NCBI RefSeq assembly: GCF_001641635.1
Contig: NZ_LUUB01000039.1
Location: forward strand, 1-33,330
Source of the DNA: Bradyrhizobium centrolobii
GTDB taxonomy: Bacteria > Pseudomonadota > Alphaproteobacteria > Rhizobiales > Xanthobacteraceae
DNA: 33,330 bases
Direction of reading: 5' to 3'
Below the pieces are notes generated by a model that saw only the letters and a list, made by a program, of their open reading frames with translations, did not search any database and was not told the origin of the DNA. A program made the translations under genes and the position numbers. The stretch's first letter is position 1; every line of letters begins with the position of its first letter. This document shows, piece after piece, positions 23,856 through 33,330 of this stretch.

Positions 23856-24521
23856 ATGAGATCCTTGAAGCTCGATACGCCGAAGTCGCTGTCGCAGCGG
23901 GTCGTGCTACGGCTGCGCCAGGCCATCATCGACGGCGAGTTCGCGCTGGGCGCAGCGATCTCCGAGGAGATGGTGGCAAACTCCTTCGGCGTCAGCCGTA
24001 CGCCGGTGCGCGAGGCGATGGGCCAGCTGCAGGCGCAGGGGCTCGTGGTGATCAGACCGCAGGTCGGCAGCTTCGTGTTCACGCCAAGCGCCGAGGACAT
24101 CACCGCGCTCTGCGCCTTCAGGATCGCGCTCGAGCCCAAGGCCGCCGAGCTCGCATTTCGTCACGATCGCGACGGCGCCGCTGCGACGATGAGCGCCGCA
24201 ATCACGGCGATGGAGCCGGCGGTCGCGGCCAGGGACAACATCGCCTATGGCCGGGCCGATGCCGCCTTTCACGAGGCGCTGTTCGCGCATTGCGGCAATC
24301 GCTATCTCGTCGAATCCTACCAGCTCGTCTCAAGCCGCGTCGCCGCGCTGCGCACCAACCTGACCTCGCCGATCGACGTCAGGACCCGCACGTCGTTCGA
24401 CGAGCATCGCAAGCTGCTCGATTTGTTCGCGCGCGGCGAGCTCGCGGAATTCGAGAGGCTGATGACCGCGCATGTCACCAATTCGGGCGTCGCCTATGCG
24501 CGCGCATTGAAGGTGGATTGA
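23856..24521 (+). CDS. GntR-family regulator with FCD domain
   Basis: A 221-aa regulator of the FadR subgroup. The N-terminal winged helix (about residues 10-75) has EEMVANSFGVSRTPVREAMG followed by LQAQGLVVIRPQVGSFV. The all-helical FCD domain has the metal/ligand-site pattern D...H in ADAAFHEALF and a later His in SFDEHRKLLD and MTAHV. GGGAG precedes the ATG. It lies 25 bp after the FAD oxidoreductase in the same direction, so it is most likely co-transcribed and controls that gene and the divergent lyase through the inverted repeat at 22334-22354. Confidence 0.9.
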   Translation: MRSLKLDTPKSLSQRVVLRLRQAIIDGEFALGAAISEEMVANSFGVSRTPVREAMGQLQAQGLVVIRPQVGSFVFTPSAEDITALCAFRIALEPKAAELAFRHDRDGAAATMSAAITAMEPAVAARDNIAYGRADAAFHEALFAHCGNRYLVESYQLVSSRVAALRTNLTSPIDVRTRTSFDEHRKLLDLFARGELAEFERLMTAHVTNSGVAYARALKVD

Positions 24522-24579
24522 AATCTCGCGATCACGCTCGTGTGCTGCACCCTGACCGCCCGCCATTCTCGCGGCGCTG

Positions 24580-24744
24580 TTACCGTCCGCCGCCCGGCTC
24601 GGGCCTGTCCAGAAAATCCAGTGCAGTGTTGATCTGCTCGAGCTGATGCTCGATCCTGTCGCGGTCCTCGACGGTCTGTGCCGTCTCGAGCTGTTCTACG
24701 AGCTTCTGTTTCCGCGCCAGCAAGTTCTCTATGACCGTATTCAC
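24580..24744 (-). CDS. Small coiled-coil protein of unknown function (54 aa)
   Basis: A short ORF on the minus strand. It starts at GTG 24744 with GGGGGA four bases upstream and ends at TAA. The protein begins MNTVIENLLARKQKLVEQLE and continues with a heptad-like pattern (IEHQLEQIN) before a Pro/Gly-rich tail. It looks like one amphipathic helix or a two-helix coiled coil, rich in Glu, Gln and Leu, unlike a random antisense reading of GC-rich DNA. It is convergent with gntR and 183 bp downstream of the EamA gene. No function can be given. Confidence 0.55.
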   Translation of the reverse strand: MNTVIENLLARKQKLVEQLETAQTVEDRDRIEHQLEQINTALDFLDRPEPGGGR

Positions 24745-24927
24745 AGGTCCCCCATCGCCCGAGATGAAAATCCAGGCAAAATCCGATTACAGGCACGAGC
24801 GCCGAGTTTGTGGAGGCACACGCGAGGCGGGCTCGCGTCGAGCCCTCAACCAGAATGTTCGCGGAAGCTGTTGGTTCCTGTGGCCGAAATCCGATCCACG
24901 CCTGCACCTGCCATCCCGGGGATGGAA

Positions 24928-25860
24928 CTACCTGCGCAGGCTTGCCCAGACGCCGCCGAGGATCAGCAAGCCGCCGACAAAGTGGATCGGCGTCGGCGGC
25001 TCGCCAAGAATTGCGAACGACAACAGGGCGCTCGCGACCGGGCCAAGATAGAGGACGAGCGATGTCCGCACCGAGCCGAACCGGCCGCCGAGCCAGGCAA
25101 AGCCGGCATAGGCGAGCAAGCCGGGAACGATCCCTGCGAAGAGATAGGCGGCGAGCGCCTTCATGCTGAAGACCTGCGCCGGCATGGACCACATCTCCGT
25201 GATCGCGAGCGGCAGCGAGAACAAGGCGCCGGCGCCTGAGAACAGGCTGATGCGCGCAAGCAGCGATGCGCGCGGCGCGGCGCGCGTTTGCAGCAAGGTG
25301 TAGCCCGACCAGCCGAGCATCGCGATCACGACGAGCCCGTCGCCCGACGCAGTCTCCTGCTGCGTCAGCGCCTCCAGATGGCCGCCTGAAATGATGAGCA
25401 GCGCGCCTGCAAGCGCCAGCACCGTGCCGAGCCATTGCAGCGGACCGATACGCTCAATGCCTAGCCCGGCGGAGACCAGGAGGACGGTGATCGGCGACAG
25501 CGCCATGATCAGCGCGATGTGGATCGCGGTGGTGGACGCGCCCGCGACATAGACCGGCCCTCCGCAGAGGAACATGCCCATGAAGCCGGCCGCCACGATC
25601 GGCCAGATGTTCTTCGAAAGCGGCACGCGGCCGTCGCGGATTTCAGCGAGTGCAATGGGCGCGAGCCCGATGGCAACGATGCTCCAGCGGAAGAACGCCA
25701 GGGCGAAGGGCGGGACGGAGCCCGCGACCCCGCGCGCCAGGACCTGGTTGGATGCCTGCGCGGTTGCCACCAGGATGAAGCCGATGAGCGCGACCGCGCC
25801 GAGCAACGGCACTACGCCTGCGGCCGAGCGGTCGGCGCCCTCCGATATTTCCTTACCCAT
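24928..25860 (-). CDS. EamA/DMT-superfamily transporter
   Basis: A 310-aa inner-membrane exporter with ten predicted helices in two EamA repeats of about 140 residues each. Repeat 1 runs from LLGAVALIGF to LIISGG, and repeat 2 from GLVVIAMLGW to LGGVWASLRR. The motif LGEPPTPIHFVGGLLILGGV near the end is typical of the second repeat. Such proteins usually export amino acids or other small metabolites; the substrate is not known. ATG 25860 was chosen; a GTG at 25884 would add eight residues. Neither has a strong ribosome site. Confidence 0.88.
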   Translation of the reverse strand: MGKEISEGADRSAAGVVPLLGAVALIGFILVATAQASNQVLARGVAGSVPPFALAFFRWSIVAIGLAPIALAEIRDGRVPLSKNIWPIVAAGFMGMFLCGGPVYVAGASTTAIHIALIMALSPITVLLVSAGLGIERIGPLQWLGTVLALAGALLIISGGHLEALTQQETASGDGLVVIAMLGWSGYTLLQTRAAPRASLLARISLFSGAGALFSLPLAITEMWSMPAQVFSMKALAAYLFAGIVPGLLAYAGFAWLGGRFGSVRTSLVLYLGPVASALLSFAILGEPPTPIHFVGGLLILGGVWASLRR

Positions 25861-26149
25861 GGTGCAACCGAATACCCCGTGCACGCCGCGGCGAGAACAA
25901 GGCGACGGTTCATGGCGATATGTGGCGATTGCAGCGCTCGTGATGGTCCGCCAAAGCTCTTACGTGCGAATGGTGCGCCAGCACGGCGGCGAGCCGGCCA
26001 CGGTCGCCGAGGTCCGGCGGGCACTTGGGCGCTGTTGAGGCGTCCGTTCGACGGCCGAGGCGATCGCGGGCCGCGATGCGCCTCGGGGAACCGCGGATCA
26101 CGCGCCCGTCGGTTGAATTCGCCGGGCCGCGGTCTTATGCGTAGCCGCC
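25861..26149. other. Intergenic region, nothing recognised
   Basis: These 289 bp separate the divergent EamA and YgiQ-type genes and must hold both promoters. Several short open frames cross it on both strands, but none has a start with a ribosome site or a recognisable product. No repeat or strong hairpin was seen. Confidence 0.5.
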
Positions 26150-28168
<2,019 letters not shown>

Positions 28169-28373
28169 TGGGCGAAAGCGATGAGATCGGGTTCGGCCGC
28201 CGCTTTTGCGACCCTCCAACAAAAATATCGAAAACAACCCCATGCAAAGTAGACGGCGATCGCCGGCTTGACGCACTATGCATGCAGCGAAGCCGTTGAC
28301 ACGTCGGGCAAAACAGGCGCACCACGATAGCATCGGGGCGCGTTGGCTAGAGCAGGGCCGCGGGCTCGCTCAA

Positions 28374-28489
28374 CCTCTCCCGCTTGCGGGGGAGGTCGGC
28401 GCGAAGCGCCGGGCGGGGGCTCTCTCCACCCAGGGAGTGTCCATTGTGGATGCACCCCCACCCCAGCCCTCCCCCGCAAGCGGGAGAGG
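28374..28489. repeat. Long inverted-repeat (MITE/BIME-like) element
   Basis: Exact 22-bp arms (28374-28395 and 28468-28489, core CTCTCCCGCTTGCGGG) flank about 72 bp. The centre holds a second small hairpin, GGCGC-GAA-GCGCC, and complementary G-rich and C-rich runs. Elements with this cctctcccgcttgcggg core are common between genes in rhizobia, and this copy appears complete. If transcribed it would fold into a large hairpin and could shield the 3' end of the YgiQ-type mRNA. Confidence 0.7.
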
Positions 28490-28527
28490 GAGCGCACCTT
28501 CTTCATGGCAACCAGCCAAGCCTCATC

Positions 28528-28567
28528 TCATCATGCTCTAGTTTGAGTCATCATGCTCTAGTTTGAG
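28528..28567. repeat. Perfect 20-bp tandem duplication
   Basis: The unit TCATCATGCTCTAGTTTGAG occurs twice, head to tail and without mismatch, just upstream of the flavin oxidoreductase gene. It lies where that gene's promoter should be, so each copy could hold an operator. Equally it may be slippage within a larger intergenic repeat. Confidence 0.75.
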
Positions 28568-28610
28568 CTAGATCTTCCGTTTCGCCTAAATGTCAGAAGA
28601 GACTGCCCGC

Positions 28611-29633
28611 ATGAAAAAGATCGGATTCCTCTCGTTCGGACACTGGACGCCGTCGCCGCAGTCGCAGACCCGGTCGGCTGCGGATACGCTGCTGCAGTCG
28701 ATCGAACTCGCCGTTGCGGCGGAGGAGCTCGGCGCGGATGGCGCCTATTTCCGCGTCCATCATTTCGCGCGGCAGCTCGCTTCGCCCTTTCCCCTGCTCG
28801 CCGCTGTCGGCGCCAGGACCAGCCGCATCGAGATCGGCACCGCCGTGATCGACATGCGCTACGAGAACCCGTTCTACATGGTGGAGGACGCTAGCGCCGC
28901 CGACCTCATCGCCGGCGGGCGGTTGCAGCTCGGCATCAGCCGCGGCTCGCCCGAACAGGTGATCGATGGCTGGCGCTATTTCGGTTATCGACCGGCCGAC
29001 GGTCAGAGCGACGCCGACATGGGCCGGCGCCACGCCGAAGTCTTTCTGGACCTGCTTCGCGGCGAAGGCTTTGCGCAACCCAATCCGCAGCCGATGTTTC
29101 CAAATCCACCGGGGCTGCTGCGCTTGGAGCCGCATTCCGAAGGCCTGCGCGAACGCATCTGCTGGGGAGCCGGCTCGAACGCGACCGCGGTCTGGGCGGC
29201 CCAGCTCGGCATGAACCTGCAGAGCTCGACGCTGAAGAACGACGAGACGGGCGAAGCCTTCCACGTGCAGCAGGCCGCCCAGATCCGCGCCTATCGCGCC
29301 GCCTGGAACGAAGCCGGCCACACCCGCACACCGCGCGTGTCAGTCAGCCGCAGCATCTTCGCGCTGATCGACGATCGCGATCGCGCCTATTTCGGCGGCG
29401 AACGGGGAGGCGAGGACCAGATCGGCTTCATCGATCCGCGAACCCGGGCGATCTTCGGCCGCAGCTATGCCGCCGAGCCTGACGTGCTAATCGAGCAGCT
29501 GCGACAGGACGAGGCCATCGCCGAGGCTGATACTTTGCTGCTGACCGTGCCCAACCAACTGGGCGTCGCCTACTGCGCGCATGCGATCGAAGCGATTTTG
29601 ACTCACGTCGCGCCGGCGTTGGGATGGCGCTGA
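28611..29633 (+). CDS. LLM-class flavin-dependent oxidoreductase
   Basis: A 340-aa luciferase-like monooxygenase with a TIM-barrel fold, expected to use reduced FMN (or F420 in some relatives). It starts MKKIGFLSFGHWTP and has ELGADGAYFRVHHFARQLASPFPLLAAVGART and IEIGTAVIDMRYENP, the typical substrate and flavin face of the N-terminal half. GGRLQLGISRGSPEQVIDGW follows. The start was set at ATG 28611, preceded by AGAAGAG; an ATG at 28590 would add MSEETAR but has no ribosome site. It is a single gene. The substrate is not known. Confidence 0.87.
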   Translation: MKKIGFLSFGHWTPSPQSQTRSAADTLLQSIELAVAAEELGADGAYFRVHHFARQLASPFPLLAAVGARTSRIEIGTAVIDMRYENPFYMVEDASAADLIAGGRLQLGISRGSPEQVIDGWRYFGYRPADGQSDADMGRRHAEVFLDLLRGEGFAQPNPQPMFPNPPGLLRLEPHSEGLRERICWGAGSNATAVWAAQLGMNLQSSTLKNDETGEAFHVQQAAQIRAYRAAWNEAGHTRTPRVSVSRSIFALIDDRDRAYFGGERGGEDQIGFIDPRTRAIFGRSYAAEPDVLIEQLRQDEAIAEADTLLLTVPNQLGVAYCAHAIEAILTHVAPALGWR

Positions 29634-30134
29634 AGGGGTGGTCGAGCCTGTGCTCCGCAAGGGGAGCAGTTCAAGATCGACATCCAGTCCGGCGAGCCGG
29701 TCTGAGCGGACGCCCGGCAGGAGCTGTGGCGACGCATTGAGCAGCATGACTTCGAGCCCGACACCCCGCTCAAGTTGGGCTCCCGGGCGCACCGTCGCGC
29801 CTCTCGCAAGCGCTGGCGCCGGTCGTCTTCGGCCTCGTCATTGTGCCGCTCGGCGGTCACGTCCTGCTGGTGACTGCGGCCCGGCCGCGCTTGCCGCGCT
29901 ATCGATTATCCAGTGCACGAGGCCCCAAACCTGTCGGAAAGCTTGAAACTGCTCGATAATGCGACTGATTCGGGCCGAATCTGCACCTGCGGCGATGGCG
30001 GTCGGAACGGCCTAACTGTTCCAGAAGTTCACTTAAAACCAACTGTATCGTGCGCAAGTCGCGGTTGAAGGTAAATAGACATTCAAGCGGCAGGCGGCGC
30101 TGGTGTATATTGAGCTCCTTGGAGATTTGGGACC
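29634..30134. other. Degenerate region at the edge of the low-GC island
   Basis: No intact gene is seen in these 501 bp. Plus-strand reading gives broken fragments. One is ELWRRIEQHDFEPDTPLKLG (around 29722-29780). After a frame shift comes a hydrophobic stretch, LAPVVFGLVIVPLGGHVLLV (around 29815-29880). Together they suggest a decayed membrane-protein gene, though no family can be assigned firmly. A 15-bp palindrome (GATTCGG-G-CCGAATC, 29967-29981) follows. G+C content drops from about 29.9 kb onward. Confidence 0.4.
30106..30111 (+). promoter_or_regulatory. Probable -10 of the ietAS promoter
   Basis: TATATT preceded by TG (extended -10 pattern TG-TATATT) lies 23 bp before the ietA start codon. 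Only a weak -35 (TTCAAG) is found about 18 bp upstream. This is the most promoter-like sequence in front of ietA. No operator-like dyad overlaps it. Confidence 0.4.
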
Positions 30135-31136
30135 GTGTCCAACGCTAAGCAAATACTGGCGATGTTGCGCAGTCGCGCCGAGGGTAACGAGGATGCATTC
30201 TTCTCGATTGCCCTTCAGGTAGCGGCGGCGGAGGCGCGTCAGGGTCGCCGCGAGACCGCACAGGAGATGCGTGCCGAAATCGATAAGGCGCGCGCGCGGC
30301 AGTCACGCGGAGCAAGCGTCCCAATCTCCATCGCGCACCCCCGCGGCAATCTTGAAGGGCTCCTGGAGCTGCGTGAGCCGCGCTACAAGCTCAAGGATGT
30401 CGTTTTGCATGAGCGTCTATTGGCGTGGTTTGACGATGTTCTCCGCCAACAGCGAAAGCGCGATTGGCTGCGTGAGCATGGCAAGACGCCTAATCGGCGG
30501 CTTTTGTTCGTAGGCCCGCCTGGATCTGGTAAGACAATGTCGGCAGAAGCGTTAGCAGGAGAACTGCATCTCCCTCTTTTTGTCATTCGTCTTGAGGGAA
30601 TGATTACCCGCTATATGGGTGAGACGGCGGCCAAGCTACGCTTAATTTTCGATGAGACGGCCAAACGTCGCGGAGTATATCTGTTCGATGAGTTTGACGC
30701 GGTAGGCGGACAGCGCACGGCGACCAATGACGTCGCGGAAATGCGCCGGGTTTTGAATTCCTTCCTCCAATTCATGGAGGAAAGCAATTCGACCGATAGC
30801 GTCATTATTTGTTCGACAAACCACCCTTCGCTACTTGACCGTGCATTGTTGCGTAGGTACGACCAAGTCTTGGAATTCGACGCTCCGACATCGATGCAGG
30901 TTAAGCAGCTTATTAGCGCAAATATCGCGCCGATGAAGGTAATAAACCCGAATTGGAAGAAAGTGATTGCTGCTGCGGAAGGATTGAGCCAGTCGGAAAT
31001 CGTGCGTGCCGCAGACGATGCGGTGAAGACTGCGATACTTGACGAACGCAAGCAATTGACCACGGAAGAAATCGTGAACCGTTTGCAAGAACGGCATGCA
31101 ATGCGAACGGCTTTTTTGGACTCGGAAAGCTCATAA
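30135..31136 (+). CDS. ietA: AAA+ ATPase, IetA of an IetAS-type system
   Basis: A 333-aa AAA+ ATPase. A helical N-terminal part (1-85) is followed by the ATPase core: Walker A GPPGSGKT (127-134), pore-loop region ITRYMGETAAKLR, Walker B VYLFDEFD (181-188), sensor-1 N229 in CSTNH and the Arg-finger segment ALLRRYD (238-244). A C-terminal lid covers about 250-325. All ATPase residues are intact. It starts at GTG 30135 with GGAGA upstream. The next gene is a subtilisin-like protease starting four bases after its stop. This pairing is IetAS, described on Agrobacterium pTiC58 as a toxin-antitoxin-like stability/exclusion module with the ATPase as antitoxin, and later as anti-phage. Lower G+C than its neighbours indicates transfer. 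Confidence 0.85.
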   Translation: MSNAKQILAMLRSRAEGNEDAFFSIALQVAAAEARQGRRETAQEMRAEIDKARARQSRGASVPISIAHPRGNLEGLLELREPRYKLKDVVLHERLLAWFDDVLRQQRKRDWLREHGKTPNRRLLFVGPPGSGKTMSAEALAGELHLPLFVIRLEGMITRYMGETAAKLRLIFDETAKRRGVYLFDEFDAVGGQRTATNDVAEMRRVLNSFLQFMEESNSTDSVIICSTNHPSLLDRALLRRYDQVLEFDAPTSMQVKQLISANIAPMKVINPNWKKVIAAAEGLSQSEIVRAADDAVKTAILDERKQLTTEEIVNRLQERHAMRTAFLDSESS

Positions 31137-31139
31137 TGT

Positions 31140-33330
31140 ATGGCATCGCGCTTTACGCTCCCGCACATTGACATCAGTGCGTTCGCTGACGCTCAGCAAT
31201 ATTCCGGAGACTCCGCGTTCAACTCCAGCGCCGTTCGCATCCGCGAAGAGCATGGTCGCAGGATTCAAAACTAACTGATCGTAGCACTGGCGGCCGCTGA
31301 CGCGGCGCGACCGACCGACACGCGGCTCGAACCAGCGTCGAGTAGCGTCATCGAGGTTGAATTGCGCAAAGGCACGGCGGCTGACAAGCTAGACATGAAA
31401 ACTGAAGGCATCCGTGCGGGTGCCGCAAGAGAAGATGAAGCAAGTCGAACAACGATTGCGCTTCACGTGCCCGATCACGCACGGCCCGTACTCGAGCAAA
31501 TTATAAATGACTATCTCACCGGTCCGCTGACTGGGCGTCGCCAAAACCCACCGAATAAAGCAAAAGTCGAGGCTATCGAAAACATCCGGGCTGCCCGGAT
31601 TGCCACGCTCTGGACGGACGCAAGGCCTGTGCCTGAAGATGCACAGGCTCAAATGTGGTGGGCGCTTTGGTGTTATCGCGACAAAGAAGCAGCCATTGAG
31701 GATGTCTGCGCGCGCCTGGAGGTTCGTGCCGGCGACAAAGACCGCAGGCTTTATTTCCATGAGGTCGTGGTTGTGCCGGTGCTTGCAAACCGCGCGACTA
31801 TTGAGCTCATGATGTTCGCGACTGATGCCATCGCTGAGCTGCGGATCGCCAACGATAGCCCCACATTTTTCACAGACGACGTGCGAGGTGATGAGCAAGC
31901 TTGGGTGGATGGCCTCGCGGAGCGAGTCATTTGGCCGGGCAATGAGGCGCCGGCGGTTTGCGTTCTCGATACCGGTATCAATCGCGGCCATGCGCTGATT
32001 GAACCCGCGCTTGGCGTCAATGACAGCTACGCAATAGACGCAGATTGGGGCGTGGACGATCATGATGCCGATGGTCATGGCACGGCGATGGCGGGCCTTG
32101 CTCTGCATGGTGACCTGACAGCCGCGCTTGCCGACACGGAGGAACGTCCGCTTTCACATCGCTTGGAGTCAGTCAAAATTCTGCCACCCGCTGGCTTCAA
32201 CCCCAACGAATCTCAGAGCTACGGGATTTTGACGCAGGCGGGCCTGGTCCTTCCTGAAATCGAGGCTCCGGAACGCAAGAGGGCTTATTGCCTCGCCGTG
32301 ACGAACGATAGCGTTTCAGGTGCGACGGCATCGGCCTGGAGCGCTGCCATCGACCAAGCCGCAGCGGGATGCATGGTCGCGGACGAAGGCGAAGACGAAC
32401 GACCTCGGCGACTAATCGTAGTTTCTGCGGGGAACGTGCCCGCTGAGATAACTTTTGCACTCTTGGGGTCTCAAGACGATTATCCGATTGAAGATCCAGC
32501 TCAGGCCTGGAACGCGCTCACAGTCGGCGGATACACGGACCTCATCGCTGTGCGCGACGATGGCTATACGGATTGGAGTCCGATGGCGGCTGCAGGCGAG
32601 CTCAGCCCTCATAGCCGTACCAGCGTAACATGGCCGCAAGGCATTGCGCCGTTCAAACCAGAACTCGTCTTTGAAGCCGGAAATCGCGCGGTCAATCCTG
32701 GCCAAACAGAAGTTTTGACGATGGGGTCGCTTTCGCTTCTGACCACGGGCCACGATGCGGCTCTGCCGCTTGTGCCGTTCGAAGCGACAAGCGCGGCGAC
32801 AGCGCAGGGCGCACGCATGGCGGCCCGGCTGATGGCTGCAAATCCCGACTTTTGGCCCGAAACCATCCGTGCCCTAATGGTGCACAGCGCGGAATGGACC
32901 GAGCCGATGGTGGCCGCTATCGACGCTAAGCCGGGCAAGCGCGAGCGATACGAACTTATCCGGCGTTTCGGATACGGCGTGCCTGACTTCGACCGCGCTA
33001 ACGCTTCGGCAATCAATCACCTTGCGATGATCGCGCAGTCCGAAATCCAACCGTTCCGGGTACAGAACAATCGTAAGTTCAACGAGTGCCACTATTACAA
33101 TCTGCCGATACCGGGCGATATGTTGGAGCAGCTCGAGAACGAACCGGTCGAATTGAAGGTCACGCTTTCGTACTTCATCGACCCCAATCCCGGTCTGTCC
33201 GCAAACGTAGACTCTCAGCGGTATCAATCGTACGGTTTGCGTTTCGATCATCAACGGCCGAGAGAAACGCTCACGCAATTCAAGAACCGGGTCAATGCGT
33301 CTGAGCGCGAGGAGCCGCGCCGTCGCGGCG
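31140..33330 (+). pseudogene. ietS: Subtilisin-like (S8) protease IetS, interrupted by an in-frame stop; 3' end beyond window
   Basis: The frame starts at ATG 31140 (MASRFTLPHIDISAFADAQQ) and meets TAA at 31272-31274 (codon 45, after RRIQN). It then stays open for 685 codons to the window edge. After the stop come an N-terminal domain of about 220 residues and the S8 protease domain: Asp277 in VCVLDTGIN, His313 in DGHGTAMAG, oxyanion Asn in VSAGNV and Ser551 in ATSAATAQ (numbered from M1, counting the stop). The triad is intact and no frameshift is seen, so one base change explains the break. The first later in-frame ATG is codon 86 (31395) and has no ribosome site. An ATG at 31136 in another frame gives only 11 codons. 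Most likely inactivated; a sequencing error or readthrough cannot be excluded. Confidence 0.8.

Larger units (their letters stand above)
28169..28610. other. Repeat-rich intergenic region
   Basis: This 442-bp stretch between the YgiQ-type and flavin oxidoreductase genes has no supported gene. It contains a long inverted-repeat element (28374-28489) and a 20-bp tandem duplication (28528-28567), both listed separately. A CTAGAGCA at about 28347 is the reverse complement of TGCTCTAG inside the tandem unit, so pieces of the same repeat may occur in both orientations. Confidence 0.6.

Noticed and set aside
22343..24139. A 598-codon minus-strand frame
   Set aside because: It is antisense to both the FAD oxidoreductase and the GntR gene and shows no protein-like composition.
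25574..26038. A 154-codon plus-strand frame ending in VRQHGGEPATVAEVRRALGR
   Set aside because: Most of it is antisense to the EamA gene and the short remainder has no start with a ribosome site or recognisable family.
31095..31278. A 60-codon plus-strand frame across the ietA-ietS junction
   Set aside because: It is out of frame with both genes over their conserved parts and has no ribosome site; it only appears open because ietS is short at this point.
31389..32108. A 239-codon minus-strand frame in the low-GC region
   Set aside because: The plus frame carries the S8 Asp and His motifs and homologous-looking sequence throughout; the reverse frame has no motif. It was considered because ietS is interrupted, but it does not replace it.

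Overview
The window looks like a chromosomal segment of a Bradyrhizobium-type alphaproteobacterium. This is inferred from the high G+C coding sequence with GC-rich third positions, rhizobial-style palindromic intergenic repeats, several small catabolic loci each with its own regulator, and a siderophore-receptor operon with an Irr-like upstream motif. No rRNA, tRNA or CRISPR array was seen.

Layout. 1-223: 5' part of an IS110-family transposase, cut by the window edge. 451-1392: a divergent DHDPS/NAL-fold lyase. 1523-3604: a methyl-accepting chemotaxis protein. 3725-4946: a crotonase-fold gene behind a MarR regulator, driven by a near-consensus promoter with a perfect palindrome just after the -10. 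5018-8588: a TetR regulator divergent from an EmrAB-like (HlyD plus DHA2 MFS) efflux pair, with a candidate operator over the -35. 8628-12862 (minus): patatin-like hydrolase, GntP permease and a secreted tannase-family esterase in one direction. 12977-14221: serA. 14469-15701: a triple-rhodanese protein. 15883-16551: an unknown secreted protein with a duplicated Cys-containing unit.

16612-21144 (minus) is a tightly coupled iron operon: TonB-dependent siderophore receptor, ferric-ion-type binding protein and a PepSY-TM protein of the FoxB/FpvG type, with no ABC permease. 21358-24521 is a catabolic locus: a DHDPS-family lyase divergent from a GlcD-like FAD oxidoreductase and a GntR/FCD regulator, with an inverted repeat in the shared promoter region. 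Then come a 54-aa coiled-coil ORF, an EamA/DMT exporter, a YgiQ-family radical SAM protein, a repeat-rich intergenic stretch and an LLM flavin oxidoreductase.

From about 29.9 kb the composition changes (31/60 G+C counted by hand at 30601-30660 against 41/60 at 27481-27540). This right-hand part holds an AAA+ ATPase followed by a subtilisin-like (S8) protease, the architecture of IetAS, which is known as a plasmid stability/exclusion module and an anti-phage system. The most striking observation is that ietS carries an in-frame TAA at codon 45 while the rest of its frame, including the Asp/His/Ser triad, stays open to the window end. The system looks recently inactivated on its protease side with the ATPase intact, unless the base is a sequencing error or translation restarts downstream.
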